From: Deltaproteobacteria bacterium
Lineage (GTDB): Bacteria > SAR324 > NAC60-12
DNA: 21,451 nucleotides
Assembly (NCBI GenBank): GCA_002716165.1
Contig: PAZT01000049.1
Coordinates: 1-21,451 of the forward strand
Direction: 5' to 3'
The notes beneath the pieces are model-generated. The model ran no database searches. It saw only the letters and a program-made list of their open reading frames with translations, and was not told where the DNA came from. Each line of letters opens with the position of its first letter. Position 1 is the first letter of the stretch. Below, piece by piece: positions 7,109-15,957 of this stretch. Both the position numbers and the translations under genes were made by a program.

Positions 7109-8047
7109 CTAATCAACTGCAGTTAGTTGCCGAAAAACCTCATCAAGTTTTCCCCTATCTACACTAAAATGTTCTAATTGAGCTTTCTTCTCGAACAAAT
7201 ACTCTTCAAGTTTCATTGATATTGATTCTTTGTTGTTAGGATATAATCGCATGGTAACTACATTCTCTCGATCTTCCTGCAGATGTTCAACAGAATAAAC
7301 AAAATCAAGTTGATTAAATTCATTAAGTAGTTTCCGTGGTTCTTCATCTTTAAGGCTAACAGTTACTGAATTTCGGTACATTGATCTTGAAAGCAATTCG
7401 TCAGGTGTTCCGTAACCTACAACTTTCCCTTTTGCGATTATCATAGTGTTAGTGCAAACAGCCTCTACCTCTTCCAGAATATGTGTGGAAATTAATATAG
7501 TATGCTCTTCACTCATTTCCTTAATCAAACATCTAACTTCATGCTTCTGGTTTGGATCCAGTCCATCAGTAGGTTCATCTAGTATGAGAACTGGAGGGTC
7601 ATGTAATAAAGCCTGTGCTAGGCAAGTACGTTGTCTAAATCCCTTAGAAAGTGTGTCGATCATTTGATTTTCAACATCATTTAATGAAGTTTTTTCTATA
7701 ACAATTCCAACGCGTCTTTTTAATTCCATTCCACTATAGCCCCGAATTTCGGCAACAAATTTTAGAAACTCTCCTACAAGCATTTCGTCATAGGAGGGAG
7801 CACTTTCAGGGAGGTATCCAATTTGGTTGCGAACTTTGAGTGGATCATCCAAAATACTATAACCACATATTTCTGCATTACCAGAACTGGGTGGGATAAA
7901 ACAGGTAAGCATCTTCATAGTGGTTGTCTTTCCAGCGCCATTTGGACCTAAAAAGCCAAGAATTTCTCCTTGCTTTACTTCAAATGAAACTTGATCGACC
8001 GCAAGCAAATTGTTAAATTTTTTACTTAGAGAATTTACACTAATCAT
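7109..8047 (-). CDS. ABC transporter ATP-binding protein (GldA-like)
   Basis: A cytoplasmic ATPase of 312 residues. Walker A is GPNGAGKT at 34-41, the signature is LSKGFRQR at 133-140, Walker B is VLILDEPT at 153-160, the D-loop is GLDP, and the switch His is in STHILEE at 187-193. The Q-loop position reads YLPESAP, with Glu in place of Gln, as is common in GldA/NosF-type ATPases. A C-terminal extension of about 100 residues (SVTVSLKDEEP to the end) is the regulatory domain usual for this group. It powers the permease and GldG-like protein encoded downstream in the same operon. The promoter at 8100-8128 should drive all three. Confidence 0.93.
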   Translation of the reverse strand: MISVNSLSKKFNNLLAVDQVSFEVKQGEILGFLGPNGAGKTTTMKMLTCFIPPSSGNAEICGYSILDDPLKVRNQIGYLPESAPSYDEMLVGEFLKFVAEIRGYSGMELKRRVGIVIEKTSLNDVENQMIDTLSKGFRQRTCLAQALLHDPPVLILDEPTDGLDPNQKHEVRCLIKEMSEEHTILISTHILEEVEAVCTNTMIIAKGKVVGYGTPDELLSRSMYRNSVTVSLKDEEPRKLLNEFNQLDFVYSVEHLQEDRENVVTMRLYPNNKESISMKLEEYLFEKKAQLEHFSVDRGKLDEVFRQLTAVD

Positions 8048-8099
8048 TCAAAATATTGTTTTAGAAATTTATAAATATTATTTAAAACTAACAAAAAAA

Positions 8100-8128
8100 A
8101 TTCTATTTCTATTTGCTATTTGAATCAA
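8100..8128 (-). promoter_or_regulatory. Sigma70-like promoter for the ABC/GldG operon
   Basis: On the minus strand TTGATT (8128-8123) and TAGAAT (8105-8100) are 17 nt apart, matching consensus at 4/6 and 5/6 positions. The predicted start near 8093 lies about 45 nt before the ATPase ATG. It overlaps the candidate divergent promoter of the hydrolase gene. Confidence 0.5.
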
Positions 8129-8142
8129 GTTAAAATTATAAC
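8113..8142 (+). promoter_or_regulatory. Candidate sigma70-like promoter for the hydrolase gene
   Basis: TTGCTA (8113-8118) and TATAAC (8137-8142) are separated by 18 nt, with a predicted start near 8149, about 38 nt before the hydrolase ATG. In DNA this AT-rich such matches occur by chance, so support is modest. Confidence 0.3.
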
Positions 8143-8186
8143 TCAGAATATGTTATTTTGACTACAAAGATTAAATTATAGAAAAA

Positions 8187-8996
8187 ATGAAGATTAAAAA
8201 AATAGGTTTTCAGAAGTCAAACTCTACTCAGGATAGAGATAGCGATATATTAAATCCTGAGTTGGAGGGAGGATCATTTTTCTGGAAGGGGAGTGAGATA
8301 GGAATCCTTTTACTACATGGTTTGACAGCTACTACCGCAGAAGTCAGGCCATTAGCAAAAAATTTATTTAAAGAGGGATACACTGTTTCAGGTATTCTAC
8401 TGCCTGGGCATGGTACAACTCCTGAAAAACTGAGTCAGACTCATCGGGAAGATTGGATAAAAGCATCTGAAGTAGCATATTATAAGCTTAAGCGGGAATG
8501 TAAATCTGTTATTGTAGGAGGTGAGTCAGTCGGGGCGTTGCTTGCATTACGTTTGGCCTGTGAGCATCCAGAAATAAAAGGGTTACTACTTTATGCACCT
8601 GCAATTCAACTAGGAGCTTCTTTCCTTAAAATATTATTTTTCGTTGTGTTATCACCATTTGTATTCTCCGTTAAAAAAAAAATACCCAAAGACAGAGAAG
8701 GATTACCATGGCAGGGATATAAAGTTAATCCATTAAAAACGGGAGTTCAGCTTTTGAAATTTCAATTTGAGATTAAGAAGCTTCTCCATAGAATTTATCA
8801 GCCAATTTTGATCATACAAGCAAGCTTAGATGAAACGATAGATTTAAATAGTGGGGATATAATTTTAAGAGGAGTTCAATCTGCTGTTAAAGAATCCTAT
8901 TGGATGAAAAAATCTGGTCATGTTGTTATTTTAGAAAAAGAGTTTGAGGAAGTCTTTAAGAAAACTATTAACTTTATTAAAAGAGTATTTAGATGA
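8187..8996 (+). CDS. Alpha/beta-hydrolase, carboxylesterase / monoacylglycerol lipase-like
   Basis: A soluble 269-residue alpha/beta-hydrolase. LLHGLTATTAEVRPLA (42-57) carries the oxyanion-hole HG. LLPGHGTTP follows at 71-79. The nucleophile elbow is GESVG at 112-116 with Ser114. Asp215 in QASLDETID and His245 in KSGHVV complete a plausible catalytic triad. The layout resembles Est30-type carboxylesterases and monoacylglycerol lipases that hydrolyse short acyl esters. The FAAL-ACP gene follows 143 bp downstream in the same direction, so a joint role in acyl metabolism, including thioesterase-like release, is possible but not shown. No Shine-Dalgarno sequence precedes the ATG; a candidate promoter lies at 8113-8142. 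Confidence 0.85.
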   Translation: MKIKKIGFQKSNSTQDRDSDILNPELEGGSFFWKGSEIGILLLHGLTATTAEVRPLAKNLFKEGYTVSGILLPGHGTTPEKLSQTHREDWIKASEVAYYKLKRECKSVIVGGESVGALLALRLACEHPEIKGLLLYAPAIQLGASFLKILFFVVLSPFVFSVKKKIPKDREGLPWQGYKVNPLKTGVQLLKFQFEIKKLLHRIYQPILIIQASLDETIDLNSGDIILRGVQSAVKESYWMKKSGHVVILEKEFEEVFKKTINFIKRVFR

Positions 8997-9139
8997 ATGA
9001 AAAAAATAACTATATAAACTGCAATGAATAATAATTTTTTAATATCTGTCACTGTAGGTTTATTTCCTCTAACCTGGAAATGTATTTTTATCAAGTTTAA
9101 CATTACTCATTAACAATTCTGATATTGAGAAATATTAAA

Positions 9140-11149
9140 ATGTTACCGAATACAAATTCAAATATTGTAGAAGTCTTACAAAAAAGGGCTATTGGTCATC
9201 CTGACCGGGAATGCATTATTTTTCTTGGAGATGGGGAAAATCAGTCTGACTCAATGACTTATTATGAGAACGATGAAGCAGCTCGCAAAGTTGCTGCTTC
9301 AATCCAGAAAAGAGGAATTTCAAAAGGTGATCGTGTTTTGGTAATTCTTCCTAATAGTTTAGAGTTCGTAAAAATATTTTATGGTTGTCTTTATAGTGGA
9401 GTACTCGCAGTCCCATTGCACGAGCCTGCTGGAACTAAACAAATTGATTTATATATGGAAACGTTCATTCCAACTCTGAAAATAAGTAAACCAAGTTTGC
9501 TAATAGCCAATATTGAGATAGTAGATTTTTTGCGAAAAAATTTGACTCCTAAGAAAAAAGAAATTTTCAATGGAATAGAGATTGCCTCAGACAAGGATAT
9601 TTTAGGAGACAATGATATAGAATATATTCCTGCGGAAATAGATAATAAAGATACAGCTTATCTGCAATTTACATCCGGTAGCACAGGGGCCCCCAAAGGT
9701 ATAATGATAGGCCATGACAACATAATGGCAAATCTGGAAGAAGCTCAGAAATTCATGCAGCTTAAGGAGGAAAAAGGAACTGTTGTATGGCTTCCTCTTT
9801 TTCATGATTTTGGTTTGGCAGCAGGACTTATGGGTGCTCATTATTCAGGAGGATTTGTAGTTTTGATGACACCTGCACACTTTATTCGCAAGCCTTTGCG
9901 CTGGCTGGCTGCAATTTCAAAATTTAAATGTGCACACAGTTATGTCCCTCCATTTGCACTCGATTTATGTATGAAAAAAATATCAGAAGAAGAACTCAAA
10001 AACCTTGATTTGTCATGCATGGTTTCTGTTACTGATGGTTCGGAACCAGTACATTATTTGCCCACCAAAAATTTTATTGAAAGATTTTCTAAATGTGGTT
10101 TGAAATCTGATGTAATCAGACCAGGATTTGGACTTGCTGAAATGGTGATTATGTTCTCTGGATGTAAAACAGGTTTAGAAGGGGTATGTGTTAATCGGAA
10201 TGTTCTTGAAAAAGAAGGAAGATTAGAATTGGCTGACGAAAGCTTATTAGATGCTGATAAAAAAATGTTGGTCAATTTAGGAACGCAAATGGACGGTCAT
10301 GAAATTGTAATAAAGGGAAATCAAAATCAGTCCCTACCGGAAGGTTTTGAGGGGGAACTGACAGTAAGTGGACCATCTGTAGCTCAGGGTTACTATAATA
10401 ACTTTGAAGCAACTGAAGAAATATTCCATCAAAAAATAAATGGTAAAAATCAGTATTTTTTGACCACAGGTGATTCAGCTTTAATCTGGAAAGGGGAACT
10501 TTATTTTACTGGAAGGATTAAAGATATCATCATTATCCGTGGTAGAAATTATTATCCTCATGATATTGAACAAGCTCTTTCACTAGTAGGAGAATTGCGT
10601 CCAGGATGTATAATTGCCTATGCTTCAAAAAAAGAGAATGAGCTTGAACATCTTACTACTGCAGTTGAGGTACGAGCTGATTTAATAAAAGATTTAGTTT
10701 TGTTCAAGGATTATGTTTTGCCGACAGTCGATAAAAAAATAATTAATATTATAGGGGAATCCTTTAAAATCTTCCCAAGTGAGCGTATCTATTTGGAACC
10801 GGGGACAATTGCTAAGACATCAAGTGGGAAAATCAGGCATGAGTATAACCGTCAAAGATTTGTTCAGCAGAATTTTGAAGGGCTTGTTGAACGTATCTTT
10901 AATTCGCAAGTCAGAGAGTTTTTGGTTGATGGAGAAAAAAACTCTTCATTTGAGTCAGAAATCAAAACTATTTTTGAAAAAATTGTTTTGTTAACTCCAG
11001 AACTTGATCAGCCCATTTTGGACATGGGAGCAGACTCTGTAGTAATTGTCGAGTTTGTGGACAACATTGAAAAAAAATATAAACAGGATTTTGAAGTGGA
11101 GGAAAATACGACTTTGAGAGACATAGTTAGACAGATCAATCAAGTTTAA
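9140..11149 (+). CDS. Fatty-acyl-AMP ligase fused to an acyl-carrier domain (FAAL-ACP)
   Basis: The product is 669 residues from the ATG at 9140. An in-frame TTG at 9125 would add five residues but has no better ribosome-binding site, so the ATG (preceded by a weak GAGA) is preferred. The adenylation domain spans about 8-575. It has TSGSTGAPKG at 178-187, WLPLFHDFGL at 217-226 (a FAAL hallmark), GFGLAEM at 329-335, TTGD at 442-445, TGRIKDIIIIRGRNYYPHDIE near 457-477 and the catalytic Lys564 in SSGKIRH. The C-terminal carrier domain (about 600-669) holds DMGADSV with the phosphopantetheine Ser633. It should activate a fatty acid as acyl-AMP and load it on its own carrier domain. No PKS, NRPS, reductase or transferase neighbour is present; the partner must lie elsewhere or be the preceding hydrolase. 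Confidence 0.92.
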   Translation: MLPNTNSNIVEVLQKRAIGHPDRECIIFLGDGENQSDSMTYYENDEAARKVAASIQKRGISKGDRVLVILPNSLEFVKIFYGCLYSGVLAVPLHEPAGTKQIDLYMETFIPTLKISKPSLLIANIEIVDFLRKNLTPKKKEIFNGIEIASDKDILGDNDIEYIPAEIDNKDTAYLQFTSGSTGAPKGIMIGHDNIMANLEEAQKFMQLKEEKGTVVWLPLFHDFGLAAGLMGAHYSGGFVVLMTPAHFIRKPLRWLAAISKFKCAHSYVPPFALDLCMKKISEEELKNLDLSCMVSVTDGSEPVHYLPTKNFIERFSKCGLKSDVIRPGFGLAEMVIMFSGCKTGLEGVCVNRNVLEKEGRLELADESLLDADKKMLVNLGTQMDGHEIVIKGNQNQSLPEGFEGELTVSGPSVAQGYYNNFEATEEIFHQKINGKNQYFLTTGDSALIWKGELYFTGRIKDIIIIRGRNYYPHDIEQALSLVGELRPGCIIAYASKKENELEHLTTAVEVRADLIKDLVLFKDYVLPTVDKKIINIIGESFKIFPSERIYLEPGTIAKTSSGKIRHEYNRQRFVQQNFEGLVERIFNSQVREFLVDGEKNSSFESEIKTIFEKIVLLTPELDQPILDMGADSVVIVEFVDNIEKKYKQDFEVEENTTLRDIVRQINQV

Positions 11150-11525
11150 ATATAAAATTAAAATCTGTATATTTTTGAAATTTCTGTAATCAAAATAAGT
11201 TAAAAAATAAGTCTTGCAGGCATAGTAGTATATCTTTTAAGGACTTAAACTTTGCTTAATTATAACCATAATACTGTAAAATATCTTCGATTAATTCTAG
11301 TCCCAGATTAAAAAAAAAGAACAAATTTTTTTAATTATAACTAATAAATTGTGTTAATAATTTATAATTTTAAATTTTTTAATTCAATTGGGTACTTAAT
11401 TTTGGTGAGGATTTATTATTTGAAGAATCAATCACTAAGAATTTGTAATGAATATGAGCTAGCTCTAGTTGTTTTTACTAAGTAATGTACGTATTCTTAT
11501 TTTAAGTTAAACAAAAATTTTCTTT
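11150..11525. other. Convergent intergenic region between FAAL-ACP and the lipoprotein gene
   Basis: These 376 very AT-rich bases lie between two converging genes. I see no gene. The only structure is an all-A/T inverted repeat, with ATTAAAAAAA at 11307-11316 and TTTTTTTAAT at 11326-11335 around a 9-nt loop. It might act as a weak bidirectional terminator, but such repeats arise easily at this base composition. A 10-bp palindrome GAGCTAGCTC is at 11456-11465. Confidence 0.5.
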
Positions 11526-12359
11526 CTAATTCCCTTCAGCAGAAACAGTAATATTATAAGTTGTAGTAGTTGCTTCAGAAATTGTACTTGCTTGAGGACC
11601 TATCTTTAAAAAATAAGTTGTATTTGCTGTTAGTCCTCCTGAACTGGAGGTTCCCGTAAAAGTTTTCGTGAGATTAGCTCCTGCAGAACAATTATTGTAA
11701 TAAGAAGAAACATATGATGTGAAACCTGAATCGGAGTATAGATAGCAATCTAAAGAAGCTGAATTATTCATAATTAAAGTGTAATTATCCGTACCTGAAG
11801 TAGTAAACTTATAATAGCTTTGTCCTCCCCAATAATAACCTTCTACTGTTCCAGAATGGGCAGTTCCTATTGTAAGTTCTACTGGGTCAGTAGTACTTCC
11901 TTCGCTTCCACCTTCAGAGACAGTTATACTGTATGCAGCATTACCATACCCATAAATTTTCAAATAATAGGTAGTGCTAGCATGAAGATTGTCCTCATAA
12001 CCAAATACCATAGTACATGATGCTAAACATGAATCATATTCTAACATATAAGAGTTTGAGTAGCTTGAATCTGAATAAATATAGGCTATTACAGAACTGG
12101 ATGAAGACCATGAATCAGTTATTGATAATGAGTCTACTACTAATTTGTAGTTCCCTGCACCTGTGGACGAGGTTGTGAACTTATAAAAACTATTATCTGC
12201 ATAAGCTACTGTTCCTGATTTAGAAGTTCCAACAGTAAGTTCAACGGGAGAATCTGCAGATCCATCACTTGAGCCGGAACTTTCGCTTTCTTCCACCTCA
12301 ACACTACATGAGATCATCAATATCACAAGAAGTAGTAAATATGATAATTTTTTCATCAT
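11526..12359 (-). CDS. Secreted lipoprotein with two PPC-like beta-sandwich repeats
   Basis: The open frame runs upstream to 12422, but the signal peptide begins at the double ATG at 12359/12356 preceded by GGAAATT. The start is therefore placed there, giving 277 residues (or 276). A hydrophobic stretch ends in LMISC, a relaxed lipobox with Cys18. A Ser/Glu/Gly-rich linker follows. Two homologous domains then start with PVELTVGTSKSGTV (about 37) and PVELTIGTAHSGTV (about 161); each continues with YKFTTS, then YTLI- or YKLV-type strands and YFLKI/YYLKI. This pattern resembles bacterial pre-peptidase C-terminal (PPC) domains. The protein is very rich in Ser, Thr and Tyr and has no catalytic domain, so it is probably a surface-exposed or periplasmic binding or adhesion lipoprotein. 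Function unknown. Confidence 0.72.
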   Translation of the reverse strand: MMKKLSYLLLLVILMISCSVEVEESESSGSSDGSADSPVELTVGTSKSGTVAYADNSFYKFTTSSTGAGNYKLVVDSLSITDSWSSSSSVIAYIYSDSSYSNSYMLEYDSCLASCTMVFGYEDNLHASTTYYLKIYGYGNAAYSITVSEGGSEGSTTDPVELTIGTAHSGTVEGYYWGGQSYYKFTTSGTDNYTLIMNNSASLDCYLYSDSGFTSYVSSYYNNCSAGANLTKTFTGTSSSGGLTANTTYFLKIGPQASTISEATTTTYNITVSAEGN

Positions 12360-12598
12360 AATTTCCAATTTAGGATAAAATTTAATTTGGCAAAATATAC
12401 TTTTAAAAATCTGGTATGTCAAGTTTAATTTCTTTATTATATCAGTAATAAATCAGGATTTTTGAGGTTTTGTGAAAACTTAAAAATTTAATAATTATTT
12501 ATCAATAGCAAATCATTTTTGTTATTATTTTGAAATTGGTTACGATCACTTAATAAAGTAAATTTTTGCAAACAAATCGTTTTAAAAAAAAGATTTTG

Positions 12599-13585
12599 TT
12601 ATAACTTTTGCATTTCTGTAAGCAAATTTCTGAAATCCTTAGGTAAATTTGTCCTAAACTCGCACCATTCATCAGTGACTGGATGTTTAAACCCCAATAA
12701 TTCAGCATGGAGCGCTTGACGACGAAATGATTTCATTGATTGAAATAATTTTAAGGACAATCCTGAGAAATCTTTTAAGGGTGATTTCCCATACTGCTTA
12801 TCTCCAATAAGTGGGTGCCCAATTGAGTTAAGGTGTACTCGAATCTGATGAGTTCTACCAGTTTCAAGTCTACAAACTATCAGTGTAGCATTTTTGAATC
12901 TCTTCAAAACTTTCCAGTGAGTTACAGCATGTTTCCCCTTAGTATTTTCTCCATCTAGATCTAATTCCTTTTTTACTACTGTCATCTCTTTTCTTCTTGA
13001 AGGGTGTCGAGAAATTGAGGCTTCCACAACCCCTTGATCCTTTTCTGGCACTCCCCATACTAATGCTTGATATTGGCGCTTTACTGTACGTCTCTTGAAT
13101 TGAGAAGATAAGTTCAGATGCGCTATATCATTTTTTGCTACAACTAAAATTCCGGAGGTATCTTTATCTAGTCTGTGCACAATCCCGGGTCGAAATACAC
13201 CTCCAATTCCCGACAAATCATTGCAATGATACATCAGGTAGTTTACCAGAGTTCCAGATGAGTGACCGACTGAGGGATGAACAACCATGTCGGATGGTTT
13301 ATTAACCACAACTAGAGCAGAATCTTCATACAAGACATCAATTTCCCCTTTTTCTGGGTTAATTTCAGAATTTGCATTATCTGGAACTGTTAAAAAGATT
13401 GATTGTCCTGAGTAAACTTTTCTAGATGGTGTAGAAACAGAAACCCCGTTAATCAAAACGTTACCTGCCCTCAATATCCTTTGAGCCTCTGACCGTGAGA
13501 CAATTTTTTCCATTGATGCTAAAAATTGATCAAGGCGCATTCCTGCTTCACTTTCTTTTACATTGAAGCGAATGTAGTCAGTCAT
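12599..13585 (-). CDS. rluD: Ribosomal large-subunit pseudouridine synthase, RluD-type
   Basis: A cytoplasmic enzyme of 328 residues, the usual length for RluD. An N-terminal S4 RNA-binding domain (about 16-64: MRLDQFLASMEKIVSRSEAQ, then GNVLINGVSV) precedes the RluA-family catalytic domain. The active-site motif HRLDKDTSG is at 137-145 with catalytic Asp140. Conserved ALVVVNKPSDMVVHPS (90-105) and GRTHQIRVHL support the call. RluD makes pseudouridines in helix 69 of 23S rRNA; close paralogues (RluC, RluA) lack an S4 domain or differ in motifs, so RluD is the best fit though not proven. Its ATG overlaps the aminotransferase stop (ATGA), indicating translational coupling. Confidence 0.88.
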   Translation of the reverse strand: MTDYIRFNVKESEAGMRLDQFLASMEKIVSRSEAQRILRAGNVLINGVSVSTPSRKVYSGQSIFLTVPDNANSEINPEKGEIDVLYEDSALVVVNKPSDMVVHPSVGHSSGTLVNYLMYHCNDLSGIGGVFRPGIVHRLDKDTSGILVVAKNDIAHLNLSSQFKRRTVKRQYQALVWGVPEKDQGVVEASISRHPSRRKEMTVVKKELDLDGENTKGKHAVTHWKVLKRFKNATLIVCRLETGRTHQIRVHLNSIGHPLIGDKQYGKSPLKDFSGLSLKLFQSMKSFRRQALHAELLGFKHPVTDEWCEFRTNLPKDFRNLLTEMQKL

Positions 13586-14730
13586 AAAAGCCCAGTTTCA
13601 GCAATTTTGGTCAATGCTTTTTCAATATTTTCCATAGAATTAGCGTAGCTGATCCTGATGTAACCTTCTGCACCTAGGCCAAAGTCTCTACCTGGAGCTA
13701 TTGCAACACCAGTTTTTTCCAAAACTTCTTTGCATAGATTAAATGATGATTTTGAAGAATCTCGATATTTATAAAGGACATAAAATGCTCCCGTAGGAGT
13801 GTATCCAAGGTTCATACCAAGTTCTGAAAGACGATTCAAAACATATTTACGTCTTTTATTGAATTCAAATTTCATTGATTCACAGTAAGAAGTGCTATTT
13901 TGCAAAACAGCAATCCCTGCCTGCTGTACAAAATCGTTTGCTGAAATCATTAAGTTTTGATGTAAACGTGCAGCAGAAGACATCCATTCAATCGGTGTTA
14001 TCATAAATCCAAGTCGCCATCCAGTCATGGCGTAATATTTAGAAAAGCCATGAATTGCTATAGTATTATCAGAAAAACTTAAAAAACTGTATGGAGATTC
14101 TTCATAACTCAAGTCAGCATAAATTTCGTCTGAAATAACAGGTATTCCTAGCCCAGCCAATCCTTTCATTACTTCAGGATTAAAGACTACTCCTGTAGGA
14201 TTCGAAGGAGAATTAATTAGAATGGCACTTGTTTTTGATGTAATTTTTTTTCTTAATTCATCTAAATTTAATTGAAATCCTTCTTCTTTATGCAGCTTTA
14301 TAAGAATTGGCTTTGCGCCTGCTATGCGAATTGTATTTTCGTAACAGGCAAAACTTGGATCTGTAAGAATAACCTCAGTACCAGGTTTAGCAAGCAGAAG
14401 AACTGATAAAAAAAGTAGCAGTGATGAACCGTTTGAAACAAGGACTTGTTGTGGCTCGATCTGAACACCATAATTTTCAGAGTACTTTTTAGTAATGTTT
14501 ATTCTCAATTGTTCAATACCCTGAGTATGAGTATATCTGGCAGGTTGAGTTTCAATGCATTCCCTGACTGATTTTGCTGCTTCAGGGGGAGGAGAAAAAT
14601 CAGGCTCTCCAAACTCTAAATGAATAATTTCTCTCCCCTGTGCTTCAAGTTTTTGTGCAAGAGAAAAAATATCCATAGCTAGAAAAGAGCCGATGGAATC
14701 AAGATGGGATGTTTGGTAGGAATTAATCAT
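13582..14730 (-). CDS. Class I/II pyridoxal-phosphate aminotransferase
   Basis: A fold-type I PLP enzyme of 382 residues. LEFGEPDFSPP is at 38-48, SNGSS at 99-103, NSPSNPTG at 173-180, SDEIYADL at 200-207, and the PLP-binding Lys231 lies in GFSKYYAMTGWRLG. The C-terminal substrate-carboxylate Arg is in EGYIRISYANS. This is the AspB/AspC-like group that transaminates aspartate, alanine or aromatic amino acids with 2-oxoglutarate; specificity cannot be set from motifs. The N-terminus aligns with the family (SIGSFLAMDIFSLAQKLEAQG), which supports the ATG at 14730 although it lacks a ribosome-binding site. rluD overlaps by 4 nt downstream. Confidence 0.9.
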   Translation of the reverse strand: MINSYQTSHLDSIGSFLAMDIFSLAQKLEAQGREIIHLEFGEPDFSPPPEAAKSVRECIETQPARYTHTQGIEQLRINITKKYSENYGVQIEPQQVLVSNGSSLLLFLSVLLLAKPGTEVILTDPSFACYENTIRIAGAKPILIKLHKEEGFQLNLDELRKKITSKTSAILINSPSNPTGVVFNPEVMKGLAGLGIPVISDEIYADLSYEESPYSFLSFSDNTIAIHGFSKYYAMTGWRLGFMITPIEWMSSAARLHQNLMISANDFVQQAGIAVLQNSTSYCESMKFEFNKRRKYVLNRLSELGMNLGYTPTGAFYVLYKYRDSSKSSFNLCKEVLEKTGVAIAPGRDFGLGAEGYIRISYANSMENIEKALTKIAETGLL

Positions 14731-14797
14731 TTTGTATTTTTTTTAAAAAATCTTTTTAAATATAATCCATACTACTACTCGTATTTGTATAATATAA

Positions 14798-15847
14798 TTA
14801 TCTTTTGTTCCTTTTTTGCTCACCAAGTTTAAATCTTTTTGCACCATCAAGATATTTTAATCCTTCTTCATAAGTGTTAGGTAAAATCAAAGGTACTCTT
14901 TGGGATTTTCCAGAATCATTTAGAGCTGTAAAAGTAAAATAACAAACATTTGTAACTTTAGTATCTCCAGTTTTTGGATGGATGACTTCTGAGGCAACTT
15001 CTACCATCAAGGCTTTTTCAAATGAGTATATTACAGTTGCAGTAAAAGAAACTATTGATCCAATTTCCACGGGCTTGTAGAAATACATATGATCCATACA
15101 TATAAATTGTGGTCTTTTTTTACAAAAAAGATAAGTAATGTTCCAGGCTAGTTCAAATGCTTCGCGCATTAAATATCCTCCAAAAATATTATTATGCACA
15201 TTTCTTGACTGCGGGTGCATTAATAATGTTAATTGTCTAGTGCTATTTTGCATTGGTATACCTTTAAGTGTTCCATTTTTTATTTTTAGAAAAATTTCAT
15301 GAAGCACTTTACTTTCATCAGCAGTCGGAGTGTTTAGAAGATAGCTTGTTTGATCGATTTCCATTCGCTGTTGCTGACGAAGTTTGCCCTGCTTAAAACG
15401 TCTTTTCTCCTCAAATGTAACTGGTTCTAGAGAATTTACAATTTCTGCTTTTCCATATTTCCTAGCTACCATAATGAAATAAGCTCTGGCTACTCTTTTC
15501 CAAATTTTGGATTCTTTTGATGAAATCTTGATCCCTACTTCTAAAGAACTTTTTCCCACCCAGTTTATGCTCGCCAGAAACTGTAGGTCGCAGTCAATTC
15601 GAAGATCTCCCAATAAGTCAATTCGGTCACAGGCGGCTGTAACAATTGTAAGTTCTCTTTCCCAACCATCTGTATGTTTGTATGCCACTTGACCTGCAAT
15701 TAAATCAAGATCTTCAAGTAGTTTCCCAAGTCGTAACGCACCAAAAAAATTAATGTAACGATCCCTAAGTTCTAGATCCTCGCTGAAAGGCATTATCTTT
15801 TCAATATCAGAGTCTGTTGTTTTACGAACAGTCAAAATTTTTTTCAT
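14798..15847 (-). CDS. Acyl-CoA thioesterase with two hotdog domains (ACOT9-like)
   Basis: The 349-residue protein contains two hotdog folds. The first is about residues 29-135 (RDRYINFFGALRLGKLLEDLD, then AACDRIDLLG). The second is about 203-312, with LLMHPQSRNVHNNIFGGYLMREAFELAW at its start and the VTNVCYFTFTAL strand at its end. This tandem arrangement is that of the ACOT9/BFIT-type acyl-CoA thioesterases, which release free fatty acid and CoA. The HPQSRNVHNNIFGG motif holds the conserved Asn/His region of the active site. It stands between the aminotransferase (67 bp downstream) and the FGE-like gene (110 bp upstream), all co-directional. Chain-length preference is unknown. Confidence 0.85.
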   Translation of the reverse strand: MKKILTVRKTTDSDIEKIMPFSEDLELRDRYINFFGALRLGKLLEDLDLIAGQVAYKHTDGWERELTIVTAACDRIDLLGDLRIDCDLQFLASINWVGKSSLEVGIKISSKESKIWKRVARAYFIMVARKYGKAEIVNSLEPVTFEEKRRFKQGKLRQQQRMEIDQTSYLLNTPTADESKVLHEIFLKIKNGTLKGIPMQNSTRQLTLLMHPQSRNVHNNIFGGYLMREAFELAWNITYLFCKKRPQFICMDHMYFYKPVEIGSIVSFTATVIYSFEKALMVEVASEVIHPKTGDTKVTNVCYFTFTALNDSGKSQRVPLILPNTYEEGLKYLDGAKRFKLGEQKRNKR

Positions 15848-15957
15848 TTTTTCAGGTATTATTTATTTAGCATAGAAATTTAATCAAAGAATTATTTTAG
15901 AAAAAATAAATTTTTATGTGGTGATCTAACTTTCAGTAAAACTAAGGAACAAAAAAA

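Noticed and set aside
4332..8047. Gliding motility locus
   Set aside because: GldA/F/G-type homologues are common in non-gliding bacteria and none of the other Gld or Spr proteins are present.
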